Positions 7,107 through 15,263 of a stretch of DNA of 46,656 nucleotides are shown here, piece after piece. Every line of letters starts with the position of its first letter. Positions within the stretch are counted from its first letter, which is position 1. This DNA is from an uncultured Eubacterium sp. Lineage in GTDB: Bacteria > Bacillota > Clostridia > Lachnospirales > Lachnospiraceae. A model generated the notes under the pieces. The model did not search any database. It was not told where the DNA came from and saw nothing but the letters and a program-made list of their open reading frames with translations. The position numbers and the translations under genes are program-made. The stretch spans positions 1-46,656 of the forward strand of contig CANDMV010000010.1 of the NCBI GenBank assembly GCA_947385875.1, given 5' to 3'.

Positions 7107-9701
7107 ATGAAGAAAATTGACTTTAACCAGAACTGGACCTGCAGATGCCTGACAAGAGAAGAAGCTGCATACTCTGTGACCCTGCCGCATGATGCCATGA
7201 TTTCTGAGCCGCGCAGCATCAGAAGCCGGGGAGAGGGAAATATAGGCTGGTATATTGGCGGAGATTACGAATACTCTAAGAAATTTGTGGTGGAGAAAGA
7301 AGACAAGGGAAAAGAGATTCTGATTGAATTTGAAGGGGTATATCATAATGCAGAAGTATATATCAATCAGAAAAAAGCAGCTTTTTGTCCGTATGGATAT
7401 ACGAACTTTTATGTAGACACAAAAGGATTGCTGAAATATGGCGTAGAAAATGAAATCCGGGTAATCGCGCATAATTCTGAACAGCCGAACAGCCGCTGGT
7501 ACACCGGTACGGGGATTTATCGCCCGGTTTATTTATGGACAGGCAAAGAAAAATATATCAGGTTAAACGGCGTTAAAATTCGTACCGTTAGTTATGAGCC
7601 TGCGGTCATTGAAGTGGAAGTGGAAACGTCTTGCGCTGGTAAAGTCAGAATAGAAATCTGGAGCACAGATTCTGCAGTGGATTCAGATTCTGTGGGGTGC
7701 ACAGATTTTTTAAGTACAGATCTTGCAGGAAGTGCAGAAAGAGCAGGAAACACAAATGTTGTAGAAAGTTTAACTGATGTAGAGAGCGCAGATAGTATAA
7801 GAAGAACGGAAGCAGACCTAATAGTTGAAACACAAAGCAGACGTGTAATGCAGAGCTGCGCTAAGGCTCTCGTCCGTATTCCAGTGCCGGACGCGAAATT
7901 ATGGAGCTGTGAAACGCCGCATTTATATACCCTCAGAGCGACCTTTGGGGAAGATGTGGCTGAAGAAGCATTTGGAATCCGCTGTCTGGAGTGGAATGCA
8001 GAAGAAGGCATGTGTATCAATGGAAAGCGTGTTCTGCTGCGCGGAGCATGTATCCATCATGACAACGGCATTCTTGGCGCATGTGCATTTCCGGAAGCAG
8101 AGGAACGAAAAGTGCGCATACTAAAAGAAAACGGTTATAATGCGCTGCGTTCTGCTCATAATCCATGTTCAAAGGCGCTGCTTTCGGCCTGTGACCGTCT
8201 CGGTATGCTGATGGTGGATGAATATGCAGACATGTGGTACATTCACAAGACGGAATATGACTATGCGAATAACCTGATTAGCTGGTGGAGGAAGGACTTA
8301 AAGGCTCTGGTAGAGAAAGATTACAATCACCCTTGTGTGATTATGTATTCCACAGGAAATGAAGTCTCTGAAACGGCTCAAAAGAGAGGCATAAAGCTGA
8401 CTAGAGTGTTTACGAGATATCTGCATAGATTAGATGGAACAAGGCCGGTTACATGTGGAATCAATATATTTTTCAATTTCCTAAGCTCGATCGGTCTTGG
8501 TGTCTATAGTGATGATAAGGCAAGGAAAAATGCTGCTGCAGCGGCAGAATATGCAGAAGTATTTTCGCAAAAAGCAGGAAAGCGGAAGAAAAAAAGTCCG
8601 GTAGGAAGTGAGTTTTACAATACACTTGCTGCTGTGGCGGGTGATTATTTTATGAAGTGTGGTGCGACATTATATCCTTGTGACTTAAAGACAAAAGATG
8701 CATTTGCCAATATGGATATTGCAGGGTACAATTATGGGATCTTTCGATACAGACACGATTTGAAAAAATATCCAGAGCGTCTCATTCTTGGCAGTGAGAC
8801 ATTTTGTAAGGATGCGTGTCTGTTTTGGGAGATTGCGAAGAAAAATAAACGCATCATCGGGGATTTTGTATGGACTGGAATCGATTACATCGGGGAGACA
8901 GGAGAGGGGGCGCCAGAATACCGGGATTATAAAGAAGTAAATCCATCATGCCGTATGACTGGAGGCTATGGCAGGATGGACCTGACTGGTAAACCCAGGG
9001 CAGAAGCGGCATTCACCAGGGTGGCATTCAATCAGGAGCCAGGGCCGTACATTGCAGTGAGCCCGGTGGAACAAAATGAAAATCTGAGGCTTACTGGATG
9101 GGCGCTGACCAAAGCGATTGAGAGCTGGTCTTTTCGAGGATGCAGCGGGAGACGGGCAGTGGTGGAAGTCTATGCGAGGGCGGCAGCAGTGGATTTATAT
9201 ATAAATGGAAAGAAAATCGGGAGAAAAACAATCAAAAAGAATCAGTGCCGCGTGATTTTTAAAACAATCTATGAAAACGGAGAAATCACAGCAGTTTCTT
9301 ATAATAAGATAGGAAAAGAAATAGGAAGACAGACGTTAAAGACAGCAGGGGAAGAGACGATGCTTATCGCAGAGCCGGAGGAAAAGTATATCAAATCCGG
9401 CGGGCTGGCATTTGTACGTCTGCGGTATACGGATAAATCAGGAATCTGGAAGCCTATGGAAAAGCATAGATTAAAGGTGAAGGTAAAAAACGGAATACTG
9501 GCAGGGCTTGGGAGCGCAAATCCTTATGTGAAAGGAAACTATACGAATGATGTGGTAAAGACATACTTTGGAGAGGCTCTGGCGGCTGTACGTGCGGACG
9601 GTACAGGACCCGTTCAGGTCATGGTATCAGATCAGGAGAGGAGACAGGTAATAGAGATTCCATTACAATCTGTACCGAAACATGAAATACAAAATTCATA
9701 A
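7107..9701 (+). CDS. Glycoside hydrolase family 2 enzyme (beta-galactosidase-like)
   Basis: An 864-residue cytoplasmic GH2 enzyme with no signal peptide. The jelly-roll N-terminal domain shows FEGVYHNAEVYIN and WYTGTGIYRPVYLW. The immunoglobulin-like linker follows, then the TIM barrel from about residue 310 with RGACIHHDNG, NALRSAHNP and MLMVDEY. The acid/base Glu is E419 in STGNEV and the nucleophile is E564 in GSETF. A C-terminal beta region has GWALTKAIESW. The exact substrate (beta-galactoside or another beta-glycoside) cannot be fixed. An insertion of about 60 residues rich in Ser, Thr, Asp and Ala (about 185-250) interrupts the second domain, with a matching low-complexity DNA tract, and is probably a surface loop. 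It lies upstream of a GH3 gene, so both may act on plant or host glycans. Confidence 0.92.
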   Translation: MKKIDFNQNWTCRCLTREEAAYSVTLPHDAMISEPRSIRSRGEGNIGWYIGGDYEYSKKFVVEKEDKGKEILIEFEGVYHNAEVYINQKKAAFCPYGYTNFYVDTKGLLKYGVENEIRVIAHNSEQPNSRWYTGTGIYRPVYLWTGKEKYIRLNGVKIRTVSYEPAVIEVEVETSCAGKVRIEIWSTDSAVDSDSVGCTDFLSTDLAGSAERAGNTNVVESLTDVESADSIRRTEADLIVETQSRRVMQSCAKALVRIPVPDAKLWSCETPHLYTLRATFGEDVAEEAFGIRCLEWNAEEGMCINGKRVLLRGACIHHDNGILGACAFPEAEERKVRILKENGYNALRSAHNPCSKALLSACDRLGMLMVDEYADMWYIHKTEYDYANNLISWWRKDLKALVEKDYNHPCVIMYSTGNEVSETAQKRGIKLTRVFTRYLHRLDGTRPVTCGINIFFNFLSSIGLGVYSDDKARKNAAAAAEYAEVFSQKAGKRKKKSPVGSEFYNTLAAVAGDYFMKCGATLYPCDLKTKDAFANMDIAGYNYGIFRYRHDLKKYPERLILGSETFCKDACLFWEIAKKNKRIIGDFVWTGIDYIGETGEGAPEYRDYKEVNPSCRMTGGYGRMDLTGKPRAEAAFTRVAFNQEPGPYIAVSPVEQNENLRLTGWALTKAIESWSFRGCSGRRAVVEVYARAAAVDLYINGKKIGRKTIKKNQCRVIFKTIYENGEITAVSYNKIGKEIGRQTLKTAGEETMLIAEPEEKYIKSGGLAFVRLRYTDKSGIWKPMEKHRLKVKVKNGILAGLGSANPYVKGNYTNDVVKTYFGEALAAVRADGTGPVQVMVSDQERRQVIEIPLQSVPKHEIQNS

Positions 9702-9920
9702 AAAAATTTCAAAATAAATCACAAATTACGATTGTATTTGCTTGTGCTTTGTGGTAGAAAGAGCAAGAACAACCGTGTTGCAGGGTGGAGCTGACTGGTA
9801 AACCATAATTTTCCAGAGCGGAGTACTTTAGATGAGGAATGCCTTTTGGAAATAGTTGAAGCTCATATCACAATAAATACTCGTCATAATCAACAAAACA
9901 ATCAAAAATAATATGTTTAT
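9702..9920. other. Gene-free stretch after the GH2 gene
   Basis: No complete gene is present. One frame ending in TAA at about 9911 reads DEECLLEIVEAHITINTRHN before its stop and might be the tail of a vanished gene, but it is too short to assign. No strong terminator hairpin was found after the GH2 stop. Confidence 0.3.
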
Positions 9921-10033
9921 TTTGCACAAATTATTTTCTCTGTAGTTAATTTTAAAAGATATTTTGTGCAATTTATGCGAAAAAATTACAGTTTGTGCAA
10001 AAAAAACAGCAATGTATTATTTTATGATATAAT
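9921..10033 (+). promoter_or_regulatory. Three TTTGTGCAAA-type boxes upstream of a -10 element
   Basis: TTTGCACAAA (9921-9930), TTTGTGCAAT (9963-9972) and TTTGTGCAAA (9992-10001) are one near-palindromic decamer in both orientations, with centres 42 and 29 bp apart. A good -10 box TATAAT lies at 10028-10033, but no matching -35 box is found 17 bp upstream of it. The nearest box is centred about 43 bp before the expected start site, where activators of weak-35 promoters bind. I infer an activated promoter for the small lipoprotein and perhaps the GH3 gene. The regulator is unknown. Confidence 0.55.
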
Positions 10034-10094
10034 TTCATTACTGTAATGAGGAACATTTCATTTTAATCAAACAGCAAAAAGGAGGAAACTAATT

Positions 10095-10454
10095 ATGAAA
10101 AGGAAAGTATTAGCTTTACTACTGGCTTCAGTTATGGCTTTCAGCTTTGGAGCATGTGGTACAGACTCAAACAAGGATTCTGGATCAGATTCTTCCAGCG
10201 AATCAAATTCTTCAGATAATTCAGGTGAATCGGATGATTCCAAGGACGATTCCGCAGAATCAAACGACCCATACCAGAATGCAGCAGATAACGCAGAGTC
10301 AAATGATCCATATCAGAATGCAGCAGATAATGCAGAATCAAACGACCCATATCAGAATGCGGCAGATAATGCAGAATCAAACGATCCATATCAGAATGCA
10401 GCAGATAATGCAGAGTCAAATGACCCATATCAGAATGCAGCAGATGCAAATTAA
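10095..10454 (+). CDS. Small lipoprotein built of five 13-residue repeats
   Basis: A 119-residue secreted lipoprotein. It has a signal peptide with lipobox FSFGAC (Cys at about residue 21) and a Ser/Asp/Asn-rich spacer. Five near-identical 13-residue repeats of the form AESNDPYQNAADN then run to the end. No folded domain is apparent. AAGGAGGAAACT precedes the ATG. The next gene, 71 bp downstream, encodes a GH3 lipoprotein with a nearly identical signal peptide and a single related motif (ESNDPYKDAAGD), so the two N-termini are paralogous and this gene may have arisen by partial duplication. It could be a surface spacer or binding scaffold. Function unknown. Confidence 0.8.
   Translation: MKRKVLALLLASVMAFSFGACGTDSNKDSGSDSSSESNSSDNSGESDDSKDDSAESNDPYQNAADNAESNDPYQNAADNAESNDPYQNAADNAESNDPYQNAADNAESNDPYQNAADAN
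10254..10448 (+). repeat. 39-bp tandem repeat, five copies, inside the lipoprotein gene
   Basis: Five in-frame copies of a 39-bp unit differ mainly at third codon positions (GAC/GAT, TAC/TAT). Synonymous drift means the repeat is kept at protein level. In-frame copy-number change by slippage is expected. Confidence 0.9.
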
Positions 10455-10525
10455 TTGTGAATAGGTTTTTTGCTTTAAGAGAAACATAGTTTACCTTATC
10501 TTAAAAAGGAGGCAATTACTATATT

Positions 10526-13111
10526 ATGAAGAGGAAAAAAGTGATAGCATTGCTGATGGCTTCAGTTATGGCTTTTAGTTTTACAGCATGTGGTTCGAAA
10601 TCAAATGAAAATGACAATTCCGGAAATAATACATCTGATGAATCTACCAAGTCGGACGATTCAGAGGAGTCCAATGATCCCTATAAGGATGCTGCCGGAG
10701 ACGAATCCAATGATAATGCAGGAGATACTTCCGGTGAAGATGCAAATAAAGAAAAATATATCCCGGAGCCGGGTGAAGGCGCAAAATATACAGTAGAAGA
10801 GACTGCTGACGGCTGGATTAAGATCGAAAATGAAGGCGGAGAGACATTAGGACTGTCACCGACTTCTGGTGTTCACGTTGTGGAAGCAGATGGTTATGCA
10901 TTTAAGGATCTCAATCAGAATGGTGAGCTGGATGTTTATGAAGACTGGAGAGCTTCAAATGAAGAACGTACGCAGGATTTGATTGACCAGATGGAAGGCG
11001 CTGAAAAAGCAGCAATTCTGGCACATGGCGGATGGGGCTCTTTTACAACAGAACCATTGAAATCAGATGATACTTCTTATACATTCCTGACAGCTGGTGG
11101 ACGCGGCGGTGTTACTCGTAACATCAAAGAGGGTGGCGGAAATCATGCCAAATGGACGAATGCGATTCAGGAAGTAGCTGAGAGCTGCTATTATGGTATA
11201 CCAGCTATGGTTTCTATTGACCCGGCTAATATTTCTGGCCTGATTGAGTGTGTAGCATTGGCATCTACGATGGATACAGAGCTGGCAGCACAGATTGGTC
11301 AGGAGACTGCAAAACAGTATCGTGCAGCCGGTGTATCTGCACTGTTGGGACCTCAGGTTGATATTTCTTCTCCAGTTATGAGCCGTGCAGGCGGTACATA
11401 TGGCGAAGATCCGCAGTTGACCAGAGATATTACTACTGCATATGTAAACGGAATGCAGTCTACTTATGATGAAAGCGGCGAAGACCTTGGATGGGGAAAT
11501 GAATCTGTATACTGCTTTACCAAGCATTATGGCGGCGCAGGCTCTACAGAAGGCGGACGTGACGACCATAACAATGGCGGACGTTATGCTGTATTCCCTG
11601 GAGATAATCTTCAGGCACATTTAATTACTTATTTTGACGGTGTATTTACACTGCCAGGCAAGACAGCTTCTTCAGGTATTATGACACAGTATGCGATTAA
11701 CGTAGATAAAGACGGCAATCCATACGGCGGTGAATGGGCAGGCGCTTACAATCCGTATATGTATGGCATGTTAGATGAATTTGGCTATGACAGCTTAAAG
11801 ATTACTGACTGGGGCGTATATCAGTTTGCTGGCTGGTGGGGTTCTGAATCCTTAGAAGAGCCAGTACGTATCGCAACTAGCTGGGAAAATGGTGCAAATC
11901 TGCTTGGCGGCTATGGCTCTATGGATAAGGTAGCAGCAGCTTGGGATGCATTAGTAGAGCGCAACGGTGATGAAAAAGCAAATGAAATTATCAGCCATGC
12001 AGCTTATAATTTTGTCCTTACAATGATGAATCTGGAAATGTTCGATCAGCCATACTGTGATTCTGCATATGCTGATTCTATCGTATTCAGTGATTCTGCA
12101 AATGAGTATGGTTTGGAAACACAGAAACAGTCTGTTGTTATGATTAAAAATGACGGCACGATTGCAAAGAAAGATGCATCAGAAGAAAAGCCGACCGTTT
12201 ATGTTCCATATGTATACAATACTGGCTGGAGTGCAACATGGATGCAGGGTATCAGTGATGGTACTCCGTCTTGGACACCTGGTATGGATCTTGATAAATT
12301 AGGCGAGTACTTTAATGTAGTAACTGATGAATTAGGTGATCCTACTGGTGAAGAAGATGAAGAGGGAAATAAGGCTTACACAGAAAATGACCTCACTCGT
12401 GCTTCTAAGGAAGATATTGCAGCTTGTGATTATGTATTAGTTGGTATGACAGGTGCTTACACGACATCTTACAATAAATTAATGATCGGCGGTTTCGGCG
12501 GTGAAGTAGCTTCAGAAGATGAAGAAGATGAATGGTATCCGGTAAATCTTCAGTATGGTGAGTACAAGGCTGACAAAGCTCGTAAGAAATCCATCGCTGG
12601 TAAGGTGCTTTCTGATGGATCAAAAGAAAACCGTTCTTACAAAGGAAATACAGCTCATCCGTCAGCAAATTACGGTGCTCTGGAAGCTCTTGAATATGCA
12701 GCAGATGCAGCAGGAGATGTGCCAGTAATCGTATCTATGGAAATGAATCGTGGTATGGTTTGGAGCGAAGTTGAGCCATTGGCTGATGTTATCCTTGTAA
12801 ACTATCAGTCTCAGCATAATGAAGCTGTAGCTGAAATCATTCTTGGACAGACAGAACCGAACGGTCTGCTTGTATTCCAGCAGGCAGCTTCTATGGAAGC
12901 AGTTGAAAAACAGGTTGATGACGTGTCTCGTGATATGGAATGCTACAAAGATGCAGCAGGCAATACATATGATTTCGCATTCGGCATGAACTGGTCAGGC
13001 GTGATTAAGGATGATCGTACAGAGAAATATTCTGCAGAACCTCTGACAAAGATCGAGAATTTTGATTATGATGCATATGAAAAAGCTAACAAAGATAAAT
13101 ATGCTGAATAA
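10526..13111 (+). CDS. Glycoside hydrolase family 3 lipoprotein
   Basis: An 861-residue surface-anchored GH3 enzyme, probably a beta-glucosidase or beta-xylosidase releasing sugars from oligosaccharides outside the cell. The lipobox FSFTAC gives a lipid-modified Cys near residue 22, followed by a Ser/Asn/Asp linker. The first GH3 domain has GPQVDISSPVMSRAGGTYGE, then KHYGGAGSTEGGRDDHNNGG, and the nucleophile motif KITDWG with D428. The second alpha/beta domain holds VYVPYVYN, then DYVLVGMTGAY and NGLLVFQQ. The linker contains one ESNDPYKDAAGD motif related to the preceding lipoprotein. AAGGAGG precedes the ATG. The catalytic acid cannot be placed with confidence. A strong terminator follows directly. 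Confidence 0.92.
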   Translation: MKRKKVIALLMASVMAFSFTACGSKSNENDNSGNNTSDESTKSDDSEESNDPYKDAAGDESNDNAGDTSGEDANKEKYIPEPGEGAKYTVEETADGWIKIENEGGETLGLSPTSGVHVVEADGYAFKDLNQNGELDVYEDWRASNEERTQDLIDQMEGAEKAAILAHGGWGSFTTEPLKSDDTSYTFLTAGGRGGVTRNIKEGGGNHAKWTNAIQEVAESCYYGIPAMVSIDPANISGLIECVALASTMDTELAAQIGQETAKQYRAAGVSALLGPQVDISSPVMSRAGGTYGEDPQLTRDITTAYVNGMQSTYDESGEDLGWGNESVYCFTKHYGGAGSTEGGRDDHNNGGRYAVFPGDNLQAHLITYFDGVFTLPGKTASSGIMTQYAINVDKDGNPYGGEWAGAYNPYMYGMLDEFGYDSLKITDWGVYQFAGWWGSESLEEPVRIATSWENGANLLGGYGSMDKVAAAWDALVERNGDEKANEIISHAAYNFVLTMMNLEMFDQPYCDSAYADSIVFSDSANEYGLETQKQSVVMIKNDGTIAKKDASEEKPTVYVPYVYNTGWSATWMQGISDGTPSWTPGMDLDKLGEYFNVVTDELGDPTGEEDEEGNKAYTENDLTRASKEDIAACDYVLVGMTGAYTTSYNKLMIGGFGGEVASEDEEDEWYPVNLQYGEYKADKARKKSIAGKVLSDGSKENRSYKGNTAHPSANYGALEALEYAADAAGDVPVIVSMEMNRGMVWSEVEPLADVILVNYQSQHNEAVAEIILGQTEPNGLLVFQQAASMEAVEKQVDDVSRDMECYKDAAGNTYDFAFGMNWSGVIKDDRTEKYSAEPLTKIENFDYDAYEKANKDKYAE

Positions 13112-13138
13112 AATTTAATAATGAATTTTATTTATACT

Positions 13139-13175
13139 TTCGGGGCTGGATACGTTCAGCCCCGAATATTTTTAT
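13139..13175 (+). terminator. Rho-independent terminator after the GH3 gene
   Basis: TTCGGGGCTG (13139-13148) and CAGCCCCGAA (13157-13166) form a 10-bp GC-rich stem with an 8-base loop, followed by TATTTTTAT. Confidence 0.93.
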
Positions 13176-13224
13176 GCGTGCCGGTTGCAGTGCAGATAGA
13201 GTGTTACATTTTGGCAAGCCGGAC

Positions 13225-13460
13225 GCTGGGAGAGGGAATCTGCCCGGCCTGCCCGCGTCCGTTCCAGAATGCAAGAATCCCTAAGCATTCTGCTTTTAAG
13301 CTGTGGCACCGGACGGTCGCGGCACCCAGTCCGTCCCGGCGTAACGCCGGAAGCTAAAGGTGCCGCTACGGCTCCGCCGCCTGTTTGCCGTACAGAATAC
13401 TAAGGGCTTCTAGCATTCTTCCAAAGCCGCTGTCAGGCCGGGCAGATTCCCTCTCCCAGC
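13225..13460. repeat. Large inverted-repeat element with perfect 27-bp arms
   Basis: Positions 13225-13251 and 13434-13460 are perfect 27-bp inverted complements (left arm begins GCTGGGAGAGGGAATC). Inside, 13274-13302 and 13392-13420 form a second, imperfect stem containing AGAATGC and CATTCTG. Smaller GC-rich hairpins such as CGGCGTAACGCCGG lie at the centre. The 236-bp unit could fold into one long branched RNA or DNA cruciform. It is much richer in G and C than its surroundings and carries no convincing gene. It may be a MITE-like element or a structured non-coding RNA. Confidence 0.75.
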
Positions 13461-13659
13461 TGTTTATGACAGGCATTACGTGAAATAAATCTTCATCTAT
13501 GATTAGCAATTCTTAGATAAACTGCTGATAGATTTACCGTTTTCGTTGCAGAGCTTATCAAAAACAGCTCCCCGCACCCGGCGTCCGGGTATCCATAAAT
13601 GTACCACTCTATCTAAAAGTTATCCAAAAATCACATACCAATGCAGCAAGCAAAAGTGC

Positions 13660-13709
13660 TTGACATTGTGTATTACGAAAAGTATAATGTTTCGTAGATT
13701 TACTACGAA
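13660..13709 (+). promoter_or_regulatory. Consensus promoter with TTCGTAG palindrome for the RHH-hisS-aspS operon
   Basis: TTGACA (13660-13665) and TATAAT (13683-13688) are 17 bp apart. Three bases after the -10 box, TTCGTAG (13691-13697) and CTACGAA (13703-13709) form a perfect palindrome over the expected start site. A further ACGAAA copy sits inside the spacer (13675-13680). Three ACGAA half-sites around a promoter suit a small ribbon-helix-helix repressor, and the first gene downstream encodes one. Confidence 0.75.
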
Positions 13710-13810
13710 GGTTCCCATCGCGAAGCGAAATAAATCAGGAGCCGAATGTGCATGCAAATATGGATCGGGCAGATCATAGAGCGCACATGCAGATTAGGAG
13801 GAATGTGCCT

Positions 13811-13993
13811 ATGGGCAAGATGGGACGTCCAAAATCGGATGTGGTAAAAGATAATATAGTGACCATAAGAATGTCTGATGAAGAATACCTGAGGCTGAAA
13901 GAATACTCAAAGGTGCATCAGCAGACGATCACAGAGACGATTAAAACAGGAGTCAGCCTGTTATATAAGGAGGATAAGCAATGCCGCTTGTAA
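13811..13993 (+). CDS. Ribbon-helix-helix (CopG/Arc-like) protein
   Basis: A 60-residue protein. GRPKSDVVKDNIVTIRMSDE is the basic arm and beta-strand of a ribbon-helix-helix DNA-binding fold, and EYLRLKEYSKVHQQTITETI is its two-helix part. The start chosen is the ATG at 13811, preceded by AGGAGG at 13796-13801. An earlier in-frame ATG (13748) lacks a ribosome site. Its end overlaps the start of hisS by 13 bases, so the two are translationally coupled. Such proteins dimerise and bind short inverted half-sites. The TTCGTAG palindrome on its own promoter is the obvious candidate, suggesting autoregulation of a tRNA-synthetase operon. No toxin partner is present. Confidence 0.8.
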   Translation: MGKMGRPKSDVVKDNIVTIRMSDEEYLRLKEYSKVHQQTITETIKTGVSLLYKEDKQCRL

Positions 13994-15237
13994 AAAAGCC
14001 GGTTAACGGCATGAAAGATATTCTGCCTGCTGAAATGCAGATTCGCGACTATGTGCAGGGGGTAATCAAGGATACGTATCGCAGCTTTGGATTTACGCCG
14101 ATGGAAACCCCCTGCATGGAAAATATCGCAAATCTGACCAATAAACAGGGCGGTGAAAATGAAAAACTGATTTTTAAAGTAATGAAGCGTGGTGAAAAGC
14201 TGAATTTAAATACGGCCCGGACAGAAGTAGATCTTGTAGATTTTGGTATGCGCTACGATCTGACCGTTCCTCTTGCACGTTATTATTCAAATCATGCAAA
14301 CGACCTGCCGTCACCGTTCAAGGCTCTTCAGATGGGTAATGTATGGCGGGCAGACAGGCCGCAGAGGGGCCGTTACCGCCAGTTTATGCAGTGTGATATT
14401 GACATATTAGGAGAACCGTCGAATCTGGCAGAAATAGAACTGATTCTCGCTACGACAACGACGTTGGGAAGGCTTGGATTTAAAAACTTTGAAATTCGCA
14501 TCAATGAACGTCGTATTTTAAAAGCGATGGCGGCGTATAGCGGATTTGCAGAAGAGTCATTTGATACGGTGTTTATTATATTAGATAAAATGGATAAAAT
14601 AGGTATGGAAGGCGTGGCATCAGAGCTTGTTCAGGAAGGCTTTTCACAAGATTCAGTAGAAAAATACATGGGGCTGTTTCGAGGCATAGCTGAGGTGTCT
14701 GACGGCGTTTCATATCTGGCAGATACTCTGGGAGATTTTCTGCAGGCAGATGTCGTGCAGAACATGAAAGAAATCGCGGCAAGCGTCAATGCGTGCAAGG
14801 CAGCCGAATTTGAGCTTGTATTTGATCCGACACTGGTACGCGGCATGTCCTATTATACGGGGACAATTTTTGAGATTGCTATGCCGGAGTTTGGGGGCAG
14901 CTGCGGAGGCGGAGGCCGTTACGACAAAATGATCGGAAACTTCACTGGAAAAGATGTCCCAGCGTGTGGATTTTCTATTGGATTTGAACGCATTATATTA
15001 TTGATGACGGAAAGCGGATTCCAGATCCCCCAGCAGCCGAAAAAGACGGCATATTTAATAGAAAAAGGCTATCCGGGTGATAAGCTGTCCGCCGTAATCG
15101 CGCAGGCACAGAAAGCCAGACAGGCAGGCCAGCAGGTATTGGTCGTGCGCATGAATAAGAATAAAAAATTTCAAAAAGAGCAGCTGGCAAAAGATGGATA
15201 TGAAGAATTTGTAGAGTTTTTTAATAAGGATCAATGA
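13981..15237 (+). CDS. hisS: Histidyl-tRNA synthetase
   Basis: A class II aminoacyl-tRNA synthetase of 418 residues that charges tRNA-His. Motif 2 reads VWRADRPQRGRYRQFMQCD, the histidine-binding motif is LVRGMSYYTGTIFE, and motif 3 is GFSIGFERIIL. Keeping the histidine motif argues against the non-catalytic HisZ paralogue. The C-terminal anticodon-binding domain (about 340-418) is shorter than in E. coli HisS. GGAGG lies 10 bases before the ATG, inside the end of the ribbon-helix-helix gene. aspS follows 26 bp downstream with its own ribosome site, forming an operon. No T-box leader is visible upstream. Confidence 0.95.
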   Translation: MPLVKKPVNGMKDILPAEMQIRDYVQGVIKDTYRSFGFTPMETPCMENIANLTNKQGGENEKLIFKVMKRGEKLNLNTARTEVDLVDFGMRYDLTVPLARYYSNHANDLPSPFKALQMGNVWRADRPQRGRYRQFMQCDIDILGEPSNLAEIELILATTTTLGRLGFKNFEIRINERRILKAMAAYSGFAEESFDTVFIILDKMDKIGMEGVASELVQEGFSQDSVEKYMGLFRGIAEVSDGVSYLADTLGDFLQADVVQNMKEIAASVNACKAAEFELVFDPTLVRGMSYYTGTIFEIAMPEFGGSCGGGGRYDKMIGNFTGKDVPACGFSIGFERIILLMTESGFQIPQQPKKTAYLIEKGYPGDKLSAVIAQAQKARQAGQQVLVVRMNKNKKFQKEQLAKDGYEEFVEFFNKDQ

Positions 15238-15263
15238 TTAAACTAAAAATGGAGGGATGAATC

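Noticed and set aside
10141..10464. Long open frames on other strands and frames inside the lipoprotein gene
   Set aside because: They result from the 39-bp repeat, which keeps all frames open. Only the signal-peptide frame has a ribosome site.
13112..13810. T-box leader for hisS
   Set aside because: No specifier loop or AGGGTGGNACCGCG antiterminator was found, and the gene order has a protein gene between promoter and hisS.
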